Source: Silene conica
Lineage: Eukaryota; Streptophyta; Magnoliopsida; Caryophyllales; Caryophyllaceae
Assembly (NCBI GenBank): GCA_029255685.2
Contig: CM055316.2
Coordinates: forward strand, 69,455,237-69,519,236
Reading direction: 5' to 3'
Length of the DNA: 64,000 nucleotides
A program made the translations under genes and the position numbers. A model generated the notes under the pieces. It ran no database searches and had not been told where the DNA came from. It was given only the letters and a program-made list of their open reading frames with translations. Shown here one piece after another: positions 23,546 to 34,162 of this stretch. Position 1 is the stretch's first letter. Each line of letters opens with the position of its first letter.

Positions 23546-23648
23546 TCTCATGCGCTTCATAATCCTGTGAGTTCTTTCCAGTTTTTCCTTGGTTTTTATT
23601 TTCCTTGCATCTTCTCTTTAATTTTGTGAAACCTTTACTTAGGCTAAT

Positions 23649-23668
23649 GCACAATGGGGACATTGTGC
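23649..23668 (+). other. 3'-UTR GNRA tetraloop hairpin
   Basis: GCACAATG-GGGA-CATTGTGC: a perfect 8-bp stem with a GGGA loop, which fits GNRA. Identical at 35717-35736 and 40388-40407. Confidence 0.7.
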
Positions 23669-24318
23669 GGGTTGGTTTGGGGAATGGTTTCGTGTCACAT
23701 GCATTGCATTCCGTCACACGTTTATTGCATTTCCGTATTGCATTGTTCTTTTCTTTATTTTCCTTACATATACAAGAAAAATTCAAAAAATTCCAAAAAA
23801 TGCACGTTTATTTTAGCATATAGGTCGAGTCGGAACGAAAGTATTTCAAGGATGATTTAGCTATCTTACATGTTTATGCCTTTACCTTGCCTTGTCAACT
23901 TGTTTTAGTATGAGAGTCTTTTGCATATCTACGAGTTTTTTGTTAACTTGCATGTCTTGAGACTTGACTTATACCTTGGCAACCTACTATACATTCTGAG
24001 TTTTAGAGCCTTATTCCTGGTTTCATTCTTAAACCAGTTGTCTAGGATGTGAGTAGTACTCCCCTTGGAACATGTTACATCAATATGCATAAACATGAAC
24101 TTGAATTGCTATTTACTTGTTTTACTTTCTCGTTTTGTGAGTCTTGATACGTGCATTTGGGATCCCTTTTCTCATTTTTACCCATAAGCTTCACATAGCC
24201 AAAATTGCCTTTTTATTTCCCCAAAAACTACATCCCATACTTAGCCTACCCTTCCAAGCTAGTATTTGTGGTCTTTGGTTTAATTTTTGAGGCATCTTGG
24301 TTTATATGCTATCTTGAG

Positions 24319-24413
24319 CAAAAGAGAAGGAAAAGAAAGAAAGAAAAGAAAAAAAAAAGAACAGAAAAAGAAAGAAAAAGAAAGAAAGAAAAAAAAAAAC
24401 GGAAAAAAAAAAT
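24319..24413 (+). other. Long purine tract
   Basis: About 95 nt of almost pure A/G. Its counterparts at 36396-36485 and 41067-41156 are also placed just before a 33-bp module. It could act as an internal polypurine tract or be simple sequence. Confidence 0.5.
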
Positions 24414-24431
24414 CAAAACTCACAGGAAGTC

Positions 24432-24464
24432 AGTCGACCGACCACCTTCATAGGTCGGCCGACC
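24432..24464. repeat. 33-bp module after the purine tract
   Basis: Sites at 24432 and 24453, 21 bp apart; the first begins with A in place of G. Confidence 0.9.
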
Positions 24465-25120
24465 AACTGGCATCATCAGATTCAAAATTTCGTTCCAAAA
24501 ATCCCTTTCTTTTATATGTTATCACTCCCGTGCTTCATTCAAAAATATTTGGGAGTCCTTTCTTATATTCAATGTGAGAGTTGTGCCACAAAAGAGCACT
24601 TCCTTAATATCAAAAGTTGTGAAATATGTTGTTGGGAACCGGTTTTACTAGCTTGGCTACTAACCCCACATATCCAAAAACATCTTAACCACTTTTTACC
24701 TTTTACCTCTCATATCTTTCATTACCTCAATTGCATGTATCTAGGCCACTTAAATGGGATTGTTATACAAAGTTGTAGAATTCTTGTTCATGTTAGATTG
24801 CAGGCATGTTTCCATGGGTCGCAGTTAGGTGAGTGTCTCAACAAAATTACTTCTTTCTATCTTTTACATATACTCACCCTTTGCTTCATGAGTGTCTCGA
24901 GCGTACCGCGAGAGTCCATGGTATAAGTCTCTATAGTTTCTATATTTGCAAGTTTGACAACACCATAACTCGTTTGCATGGTTTGAATACTTTCTCATTT
25001 TGTACTTAGCATTGGTATAGGCTTACATGTAAATTTCGCTCTGAGATTGAAATCGTTCCATTAGTTAAGATCGAGTCTATTTCTTGCTTGAGGGCAAGCA
25101 AGGGTTTGGTTTGGGGAATT

Positions 25121-26665
25121 TGATACGTGTCTATTTTATGATGTTTTACATCTATTTTTACACGTATTTGGTCGCTCATTTACTATGTTTTAGCCTTTAT
25201 TTCCCACAAATTGTGTACTTTCGTATTTTTATGCACTTTTGCAGATTTATGCGGAAAAGGGGCGATTTAGCACCAAATCCATATCCTCGAGTCTATTGCA
25301 TAATTAAGGAATAAATGGAAAGTCAACTGGAGTCAAAGTCAAGAGCCCGAAGTCAAAACAAGAAGAAATCTGAAGATTTCCATACAGAGGCGGTCGACCG
25401 ACCAGCTAAACGGGTCGGCCGACCAGGCCTGAACTCTAATAAAGCCCAAAATCTCAAGGAAGGCCAAAAATAAAAGAAGCCCAGAAAGAAGCGGTCGACC
25501 GACCCACATAGTAGGTCGACCGACCACAGCGGAAGCCCAGACGATTCTTTTCGGAAATAAAGTAGAATTAGAGTCTTTAGGAAACTCTAATCTCTTACCC
25601 TATATAAGCTAATCTTGTAGCTAGGGTTTATTATCAAGTTTTATCAAGGAGTGTCGATTAGTATCTATCTTTTACCATCTTTTAGTTTTGTAATCTTTCA
25701 ATAGTTCCCAAGCATTCAATAAAGTTTGTTCCTTTCTGCCCTAATTCCAATTGTGGTAATTACTCTTTTAATCCAGCTTTTTATTATAGTTCTTATTTTT
25801 ATTACAATTGTTAAGTTAGAATCCCAAGCTTTATTGAATCTTGCATGCTTAGATTATTTACTATGTTCACCATGTTTAATCCCGTTTTCATAATCGTCTT
25901 AACAACCATGAGTAGCTAATTTTCATATGTTAGGATGTAGGGGATGAATATGCGTAGGTAAATAAAATTCGAAAGACCGACTTGTAGCAGGACCACGGTC
26001 GGCCGACTGGAATAGCTGGTCGGTCGACCGAGGCCGTGGTCGGCCGACTGGAGTAGCTGGTCGGTCGACCACTCGCGTATGTATTCTTATTTCGTCTTTT
26101 CTTGTCAATTATAATATCCTGCAATGAGACCATAAGGAGACTTGTAGGATGTTAGTAATGACCTACCCAAGATTGAAAGATACGGGAAGGGCATTGGTTT
26201 ACACCTTAAGACGGATAGGTTACTCAAGGCTGAAAGGTATGTGACCTGGGATTTAGGAATCACCCTTATTGTTGACACCCAATAATTGTGAGACCTAGGA
26301 ACTAATAGCATAGGCCGAAAGGAGCTATTAGGTAGCATAGACTTAAAAAGATATGTTACACCCCCTTACGCGACTGCAATACATGTTGACCTTAAAATTT
26401 ATTTTACCTTAGCTATTTATTACCCAAACATCCTAGCATCCGTTTTTATTATATTTTATTCTCATCTTTTATTATTTGTTTATTTTAATCTTTGCCTTAG
26501 ATATAGTAATCAACCAATCAAACCCCCAAATTTGTTACCTTTAAACATTAACATTCAACAATAAACATTTCCCACCTCCTTGTGGTTCGACCCTGACTTT
26601 CACTATCTATTGTTAAAGTTAGGAATTATAAATTTTATCTTTGATACCCTCAAAGACGGGCATCA
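25121..26665 (+). repeat. 3' LTR of element C
   Basis: 1545 bp, matching 18576-20120 apart from about two substitutions. Modules recur at 25392-25525 and 25997-26070. Confidence 0.95.
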
Positions 26666-28150
26666 CCGTTTATGAAATTCTTACTGATTATGGGTTATGG
26701 ATAAGGTTCGATAAATCTAACTACGCTCTTCCGTTTATGGAATTACGTTTATTTATTTGTGTTTTTTTAAATCGTTTATGGATTTTGTTGGGTTTATAAT
26801 TTGTAGGACGTCATGTCAATCTTTATAGCACTGTTGCAGCTCAGTTTAACGGTTCTGATTCTGGGTTATGGATATGGTTCGATAAATCATGTGAGTGTGA
26901 AGTTATTTTAAGACTGATGTGAGCTAAGTTTGAGCTCCCACTCATGTGAGTGTTAATTAATTGATGAAAAGTAACCTTCTTTGCGATCCATAGTTGTTCT
27001 TCCCATCGTTGTTTAATCAATCGGTGTTTTTTGCACTTTTATCGAGTTCAACCTACTGTTAGATAACCATGATGTGCCATTTATAAAATTCTTATTGATT
27101 ATGGGTTATGGATATGGTTCGATAAATCTAACAACGCTCTGCCGTTTATGGAATTACGTTTATTTATTTGTGTTTTTTTTAAAATCGTTTATGGAATTTC
27201 TTGGGTTTATAATTAGTAGGACGTCATGTCAATCTTTATAGCATTGTTGCAGCTCGGTTTAACGGTTCTGATTTTGGGTTATGGATATGGTTCGATAAAT
27301 CATGTGAGTGTGAAGTCATTTTAAGACTGATGTGAGCTAAGTTTGGGCTCCCACTCATGTGAGTGTTAATTAATTGTTGAAAATTAACCTTCTCTGCGAT
27401 CCATAGTTGTTCTTCCCATCGTTGTTTAATCAATCAGTGTTTTTTGCACTTTTTTCGAGTTCCAACCTGCTGTTAGATAACCATGATGTTCCGTTTATAA
27501 AATTCCTACTGATTATGGGTTATGGATAAGGTTCGATAAATCTAACTACGCTCTGCCGTTTATGGAATTACGTTTATTTATTTGTGTTTTTTTTAAAATC
27601 GTTTATGGAATTTCTTGGGTTTATAATTAGTAGGACGTCATGTCAATCTTTATAGCATTGTTGCAGCTCGGTTTAACGGTTCTGATTTTGGGTTATGGAT
27701 ATGGTTCGATAAATCATGTGAGTGTGAAGTCATTTTAAGACTGATGTGAGCTAAGTTTGGGCTCCCACTCATGTGAGTGTTAATTAATTGCTGAAAATTA
27801 ACCTTCTCTGCGATCCATAGTTGTTCTTCCCATCGTTGTTTAATCAATCAGTGTTTTTTGCACTTTTTTCGAGTTCCAACCTGCTGTTAGATAACCATGA
27901 TGTTCCGTTTATAAAATTCCTACTGATTATGGGTTATGGATAAGGTTCGATAAATCTAACTACGCTCTGCCGTTTATGGAATTACGTTTATTTATTTGTG
28001 TTTTTTTAAAAATCGTTTATGGAATTTCTTGGGTTTATAATTAGTAAGACGTCATGTCAATCTTTATAGCACTGTTGCAGCTCGGTTTAACGATTATGAT
28101 ACTGGGTTATGGATATGGTTCGATAAATCATGTGAGTGTAAAGTCATTGT

Positions 28151-28572
28151 TGTACAGTAACCTTCTCATGTTGGCTGACATTAATCTCTTGTTTACTGTG
28201 TTCTGTCAATGTACATGAACTTCTTTGGATTTCCAGTCTGTTGTTGATATAAGAAATATATAGTATTTTAACAGGATTTGTCATTGTCCGGTATATTTTT
28301 TGAGTGGGGATGTTTAGGTTGGGTTTGGATTTTCAACAATTCCTCAACTTCATTTGAATTAAAAACTGATTTGGGCCACTTATTAATTATGCTTGGTTCG
28401 ATTCCGTAATTGTATGTAACTATGCTATGCCGTTTATGAAATTACATTTCTACTTATTTGTTTGAACGTTTTTGGTAACAGCTGTATTGCCAGTCCCTTA
28501 TTGAACGTGTACCAATGCTCATTTTCTCAGCATAGGTATTTGTGATTCATATAGATCAGTTCTACTTCCAGT
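28151..28572. other. Unassigned T-rich stretch
   Basis: Intron-like noncoding DNA after the tandem array; no gene recognised. Confidence 0.4.
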
Positions 28573-28580
28573 GTCCTTGA

Positions 28581-29368
28581 TAGGGATGTCAATGGGGCGA
28601 GGCGGGTGCGGAAGGGGGTCAACCCGCGCCCGCCCCGCGACCTATAAATGCGCACCCGCGCCCGCCCCGTGACTCGCGGCGGGTTGAACCTTTCAAAACC
28701 ATCCTCTCCCCGCGGGGACCCGTTGACCCGCCAATCTCCTCAAGAAATGTAAATCGTGAATCTAAAATATACTAGTCGTACTAGTTATACACAAAAGTTT
28801 TCGCAAAATGCCTTGACATTTAATTAACTAGAGTCCGTTGAGCCATGAAACGGTTTTACATACAAATATACCACGAAACACATGCATAAACCGGGAGAGG
28901 ACCAAAGTGGCCTATCACCGTGCAAGAACGTAGATTCAATACAGGTACAAGATCTTACGTTTTGAGCCAAAGAAAAGAACTAATCATTGAAATTAAGTGC
29001 AAATTTTAACAGAGTAGTAGAAGAGTAAATAAAACTACAAAACAAATGAACACTGTTCAGTTCTTCATCTTCAGTTCTTCAGCTCCGTTTACCGTTTTAA
29101 GTTATATTTTTTTATCTATATATATTACTATTAGAGATTATTATTTATTAGGTTGGTATAAGCGGGACAGGGACATGTGGGGCGGGGCGGGTCTCATGTG
29201 ATTCCCGCACCCGCCCCACGACCCGCGACGAATGATGCTTTTGAAACCCATCCCCGCCCCACGACCCACCAAATCATTATCCACACCCGCTCCACGTGGG
29301 GTGGGTGCGGGGAGAGACCCGGCAATACCCGGCAAGACCCGGCAAGACCCACCCCATTGACATCCCTA
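28581..29368. mobile_element. hAT-like non-autonomous element, GC-rich arms
   Basis: Terminal inverted repeats of 17 bp (TAGGGATGTCAATGGGG and its complement) bound 788 bp. Flanks GTCCTTGA/ATCCTTGA (28573-28580 and 29369-29376) are an 8-bp duplication with one mismatch, as expected for hAT elements. The subterminal regions are rich in CCCGCCCCGCGACC-like repeats, while the centre is AT-rich and noncoding. Confidence 0.8.
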
Positions 29369-29663
29369 ATCCTTGACCTCTGTCTCATCGCAATTTAAAG
29401 GTTAAAATCGTTAAATGGTTTAGGTATTACCGTCACTTTGACGTTCAAGTTGAACGTCTGTTACAGAATTAGGCCCTGTTCTTTCTGCCTTATTTTCAGC
29501 TCGTTTCAGTTCAATTCAGCTTTACTCAGTTCAGTTCAGTTCAGTTCAGTTCAGTTTAGCTCAGTTCAGCTCAACTTCATTCAGTTCAATTCAGTTCAGC
29601 TCAGCTCAGCTTCATTTAATTCATTTCAGTTTAGTTCAGCTCGACTTTATTAAGTACATCCCA

Positions 29664-29722
<59 letters not shown>

Positions 29723-29926
29723 TTTTTATTATTATTTTTATTATGAACCGGGAACTTTTATTAAAAATATTGGAAAAACTACATCATTATTTTTGTTATT
29801 GTTTTTGTTATTATTATTATTATTATATTTATTTATTTATTATTCTATTTATTATTATTAATTAATAATTATTATTATGATTATTATTGTTGTTTTTGTT
29901 ATTTCTTCTTCTTCTTATTTTTATTT

Positions 29927-29957
<31 letters not shown>

Positions 29958-30165
29958 TTTATTGTTTATAATAATAATAATAATAATAATAATTATTATT
30001 ATTATTATTAAACATGAGATTAGAGAAAATGTAATTGAGAAGTAAAATTTGATAACATTCAAATAATAATATTTGTTAACACAATCGAAATTCATAATCT
30101 TGAAAATATAGATGTCATTAACAAAGACATCGTCTATGTTGCTTCGTTATTGACTTCCGTATCAT

Positions 30166-30269
30166 CTTGATGTATGTGCTTCATTTTCGAGGTCATTATG
30201 GACACCAATATCACACCCTTGATGTATGTGCTTCATTTTCGAGGTCATTATGGACACCAATATCACACC
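30166..30269. repeat. 52-bp tandem duplication
   Basis: Two copies of a 52-bp unit beginning CTTGATGTATGTGCTTC lie head to tail, just downstream of the transposase stop codon on the minus strand. Confidence 0.9.
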
Positions 30270-30687
30270 CTATTTTTTGCAATTTCTTTTCGAACTTTGT
30301 CCATAAATTTATTCCGTTCTTTATCATCCATGTTTGAATTTGTTCTTCCGTGAATAATTTGATGTTGTATAAGTGGAATACCAAGTTTATGCATCTGAAT
30401 GAAATTATGAAGTGTAAAAGCGGATATGATAATTGACATTTGATATTTCGTTATCATTTGTGGCATGTTTTTTAACACCTTGCACCTTCTATTCAGCTGA
30501 CCAAACGCCATTTCAACCGTCATCCTCAAAGATGAATGTCGATAATTAAAATGTTCAAATATTCCGCTAGGAGGTGCATGCTTATATTCAGGCACATAGT
30601 TTCTCACGTTTGGATGGCTAATAGGAGACAAATACCTAAGTGTATTCGGGTATCCTGAATCCACCAAATAATATTTACCTACAAATG
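30263..30687 (-). pseudogene. PIF/Harbinger transposase C-terminal exon
   Basis: The frame encodes the C-terminal part of a HARBI1/PIF-type DDE nuclease: YYLVDSGYPNT, then EHFNYRHSSLRMTVEMAFGQLNRRCKVL, then FTLHNFIQ, whose Asp and Glu fit the last two catalytic positions. A splice acceptor (TGTAG) appears to precede it near 30680 on the minus strand. The upstream exon with the first catalytic Asp is not found, so the transposase is incomplete. The neighbouring Myb-like second protein of this superfamily is also absent. Confidence 0.88.
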
Positions 30688-31150
30688 TTTATATATAAAA
30701 ATAATTAAGGTTTAGACGTAAAATGTTTAGATAATAAAAAAAATGAAATACATGCCACATTTACCACATTTAGACGTAAAATGTTTAGATAATAACAAAA
30801 ATAATTAATGCGTAGACGTAAAATATTCAAATGTTGCTTTTGTTAATTTTAAAACACGAGAAAAGAAAAAAAAGCAAAGTCCATTAGAGTTAACTAGAAA
30901 AAAAACCTAAAAATTAATATTTTTTTAATATAATTGTTTTTTAAAAAATCGCAAATTGGTATTAATCAAACATTTTTTATATTATTATTATAAAATTTAA
31001 GTTATTTCTATTAGTTTCAGATTCATTCAGCTCAGTTCAGTTCGGCTCGATTAAATTTAGTTCAGTTCAGTACAGTTCAGTCCAGTCTAGTCTAGCTCAG
31101 CTCAGTCCAGTCCAATTCAGCTCAGTTCAGTTCAACTCTAAAAAGCCAGA

Positions 31151-32236
31151 TAATATTATAGTCATTTGAAAGTCTCTTCATTAAATGGCTACTTCGAGTG
31201 AGCTTGTCGTTACTTAGAAGAGAAAAAATCTTCAATCTCCCTTTTCCTCGCAAACCACATTTAATGGTTCTTTTCTATTACTCCGTATCATTTATGAACA
31301 TTAAAAGAAAGATTATAATATGTCCGAGCTTGCTTAAGAATGCGGATCTGAATTATCTGTGTTTCAGACAAGATATTCTGTCGTGGCAGCCTGTGTGCTA
31401 TCCTTTCGGTTTAAAGAGAAGTTTACAACTCAAGGCCAGGTTCAGCAGAGTGGTGCTCAAGATGGGCAAGGTGTCGTTTAACTGGTTGTGTTGGTTTATT
31501 TTGGTATTACTGCTGGTGCAATGTATCATTTCGGTGCTTCTTACTTTTTCCTGGTCGTGCCACTGGTCATAACTTTAGATGTGGAGTTTTTCATAGGCAT
31601 TTTAATGTTTTTAAATCGTCGATTTTGAAGATTGTTATTTAATTTTTTGAAGATTGATTATGCAATTTTATCTGTTCTTTTATTTGTTGTTTGAAATGCG
31701 GGGTTTTTCATAAGAATTCAATGTCTAGAGTTCGTCGATTTCAAAGATTTGTTAGGTCTTTTTTCTGCTCTTTTATTTGTTGTTTGCAATGTCGGATTTT
31801 TTTTACGCTGCTCCTTTATTTCTTGTTTGAAATTTGGTGTTTTTCATAGGGTCAATAAGTAAAATATATATACAGATAAACAATTCCATACCCAAAGGTG
31901 ATGTAATTTCTTAGGTGCCCATACTGATGATGTCATATTAAGTATGACAGTTTAGTTAGCTACTTCAACAGTTGGGAAAGTACATTTTACTGTACTGCTG
32001 CATGTAATTCAGCTTACCCAATTGGCATTGCCCCTTAGTTTACAACTGGCATTTTTGTGCTCGTTTATTTGTTGTTTGAAATGTCAATTATTGTTAGTTT
32101 TTACTGGTTTTGTGACAATTGAAATGAAATTAAGTTTGATTTTCATCTCTCTTGATTATTTTGATTGGTATGCCGAGGTTTTTCCTCAAAGTTCACCTAT
32201 TTTGGTTGTTTTTACTGGTTTCATTGTTCTCTAATT
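31151..32236 (+). other. Unassigned; repetitive intron-like DNA
   Basis: A hydrophobic 124-residue frame (31198-31572) matches nothing I recognise. From 31640 to 32100 an imperfect phrase (TTTATTTGTTGTTTGAAATG) recurs about five times. This could be a host intron. Confidence 0.3.
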
Positions 32237-32241
32237 AGGTT

Positions 32242-32512
32242 TGTTGAATTCTAATCTATTGAATTTCAAAAGATGTACTCTTTGTGAATGATTGACACAG
32301 AGAGTAAATTAATGATTGGATATTATTGATTTGCAAAAGTTAGTTACAGAGAGTATGTGCAGCTATATATATATACTACTTGTACACTACAAATATCTAG
32401 ATATTTTACATCAGATTCTGTAACTGATTCGTAACAGATTTGTAACTGACTTGAGCTTGAGGCTTCTGCATAGCAGTGAACTTAAGGCTTCAACATATCC
32501 AATACTTCAACA
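32242..32512 (-). repeat. 3' LTR of host copia
   Basis: 271 bp, bounded by inverted TGTTGAA/TTCAACA. Joined through TCCCCTC to the inserted element. Confidence 0.93.
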
Positions 32513-32790
32513 TCCCCTCTGATACGTGTCTATTTTATGATGTTTTACATCTATTTTTACACATATTTGGTCGCTCATTTACTATGTTTTAGCCTTTATT
32601 TCCCACAAATTGTGTACTTTCGTATTTTTATGCACTTTTGCAGATTTATGCGGAAAAGAGACGATTTAGCACCAAATTCGTATCCTCAAGTCTTTAGCTT
32701 AAATTAAGGAATAAATGGAAAGTCAACTGGAGTCGAAATCAAGTACCAAGAGTCAAAACAGAAGAAATCCGAAGATTTCCGTACAGAAGC

Positions 32791-32922
32791 GGTCGACCGA
32801 CCAGCTAAACGGGTCGGCCGACCAGGCCCGATTTTCAATAAAGCCCAATTCTCGAAGAAGGCCGAAAATAAAAGAAGCCCAGCAGAAGCGGTCGACCGAC
32901 CAGCTATACGGGTCGGCCGACC
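32791..32922. promoter_or_regulatory. U3 pair of 33-bp modules, element D
   Basis: Sites start at 32791/32812 and 32890/32911, ending about 77 bp upstream of the TATA box as in element C. Copies at 37463-37594 and 42134-42265. Confidence 0.6.
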
Positions 32923-33415
32923 AGCACGAAGCCCATACGATTTCTTTTTCGGAAATAAAGTAGAGTTTTAGCTTTTAGGAAACTCTTAGTTTTTACCCTA
33001 TATAAACTAATCTTGTGATTAGGGTTTTACATCAATTATAATCCAGTTTAACAGACAATAAGTTTGAGAGAGATTCAATTATTCAGTTTTATTCAAGCTT
33101 TAGTTTTGTAATCTTTCAATAGTTCCCAAGTATTCAATAAAGTTAATTCCGTTCTGCCTTAATTCCAATTGTGGTAATTCTTCTTTGATCCAGTTTCATT
33201 ATTTTTCTTATTGCTTTTATTACAATTGTTAAGTTAGAATCCCAAGCTTTATTTGAATCTTGCATGCTTAGTTTATTTACTATGTTCTCTATGTTTATTC
33301 CCAATTTTATATTCGTCTTAACAGTTATGAGTAACTAATTTTCATATGTTAGGATGTAGGGAATAATATGCATAGGTAAATAAAATCCGAAAAACCCGAC
33401 CTGTAGCAGGACCAC

Positions 33416-33489
33416 GGTCGGCCGACTGGAATAGTCGGTCGGTCGACCGAGGCCGTGGTCGGCCGACTGGGGTAGCCGGTCGGTCGACC
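33416..33489. repeat. R/U5 pair of 33-bp modules, element D
   Basis: Sites start at 33416/33437 and 33457/33478. Copies at 38088-38161 and 42759-42832. Confidence 0.9.
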
Positions 33490-34087
33490 ACTCGCGTCTG
33501 TTTTCTTATTTCGTCTTTTCTTATAAATTATAATATCCTGCAATGAGACCAATAGGAGACTTGTAGGATGTTAGTAATGACCTACCCAAGATTGAAAGAT
33601 ACGGGAAGGGCATTGGTTTACACCTTAAGACGGATAGGTTACTAAAGGCTGAAAGGTATGTAACCTGGGATTTAGGAATCACCCTTATTGTTGACACCCA
33701 ATAATTGTGAGACCTAGGAACTAATAGCATAGGCCGAAAGGAGCTATTAGGTAGCATAGACCTAAAAAGTTATGTTACACCCCCTTACGCGACTGCAATA
33801 CATGTTGACCTTAGGATTTATTTTACCTTAGCTTTTTATTACCCAAACATCCTAGCATCCCTTTTATTATATTTTATTCTCATCTTTATTTCTTGTTTTA
33901 TCTTAATCTTTGCCTTAGATATAGTAATCAATCAATCAAACCCCAAATTTGTCACCTTTAAACATTAACATTAAGACAATAAACATTCCCCACCTCTTTG
34001 TGGTTCGACCCTGACTTTCACTATCTATTGTTAAGGTTAGGAATTATAAATTTATCTTTGGTACCCTCAACGACGGGCATCAAATTT

Positions 34088-34104
34088 TGGCGCCGTTGCC
34101 GGGG
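34088..34104 (+). other. Primer binding site, tRNA-Asp type (unit 1)
   Basis: Same TGGCGCCGTTGCCGGGG as in element C, 5 nt after the LTR; the second unit has it at 38760-38776. Confidence 0.85.
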
Positions 34105-34162
34105 AGGTGACGCCAGTGTTTATTGTTTTTTTGTTTATGTTTTCCCTTTTTCTTTCGCTGTC

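Larger units (their letters stand above)
23118..25120 (+). other. 3' untranslated region of element C
   Basis: No coding sequence. It holds three 33-bp modules, two hairpins, a ~95-nt purine tract and, just before the LTR, GGGTTTGGTTTGGGGAATT in the polypurine-tract position. Much of it is homologous to the 3' region of the element at 32520. Confidence 0.85.
18576..26665 (+). mobile_element. Complete gag-protease-only LTR retrotransposon (GTCGAC family, element C)
   Basis: The element has two 1545-bp LTRs and a perfect CCGTT target duplication (18571-18575 and 26666-26670). I see only about two LTR differences (near 20018 and 20107), so insertion was recent. The primer site TGGCGCCGTTGCCGGGG (20126-20142) matches, from memory, the 3' end of plant tRNA-Asp, as in Athila-like elements. 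The internal region encodes gag and aspartic protease but no reverse transcriptase, RNase H or integrase, followed by ~2 kb of untranslated sequence. It is therefore non-autonomous, comparable to the TR-GAG class, and would need pol from another element. Confidence 0.95.
18178..28150. repeat. Tandem repeat array, interrupted by a retroelement
   Basis: A unit with landmarks GTTAATTAATTGCTGAAAATT, GATCCATAG, TGTTCTTCCCAT, TTTTTTGCACT, GCTGTTAGATAACC and TATGGATA(A/T)GGTTCGATAAATC recurs. GATCCATAG landmarks occur at about 18242, 18475, 26987, 27400 and 27813. The right-hand units have a ~414-bp period and are nearly identical; the left pair is ~233 bp apart. The array proper is 18178-18575 and 26671-28150; the rest is the inserted element. 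Confidence 0.85.
29472..31150 (-). mobile_element. PIF/Harbinger-like remnant with TTCAG-rich ends
   Basis: The left end GGCCCTGTTCTTTCTGCC follows TTA, the target typical of PIF/Harbinger. Both subterminal zones (29500-29650 and 31015-31140) are built of (A/T)GTTCAG(C/T)TCAG-type repeats. The right terminus seems truncated after AAAAGCCAGA. Inside are a transposase fragment and (ATT)n microsatellites (about 29665-30010). Confidence 0.75.
32520..34082 (+). repeat. LTR 1 of element D
   Basis: 1563 bp. TATA box TATATAAA at 32999-33006. U3 modules at 32791-32922 and R/U5 modules at 33416-33489. It reads GTCTTTT near 33513 where LTRs 2 and 3 read GTATTTT. Confidence 0.95.

Noticed and set aside
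32715-32963. 82-residue plus-strand frame beginning ATG in U3 of element D (MESQLESK...)
   Set aside because: It is upstream of the TATA box, its tail simply translates the 33-bp modules, and the element C copy has a different, shorter reading. Not supported as a gene.
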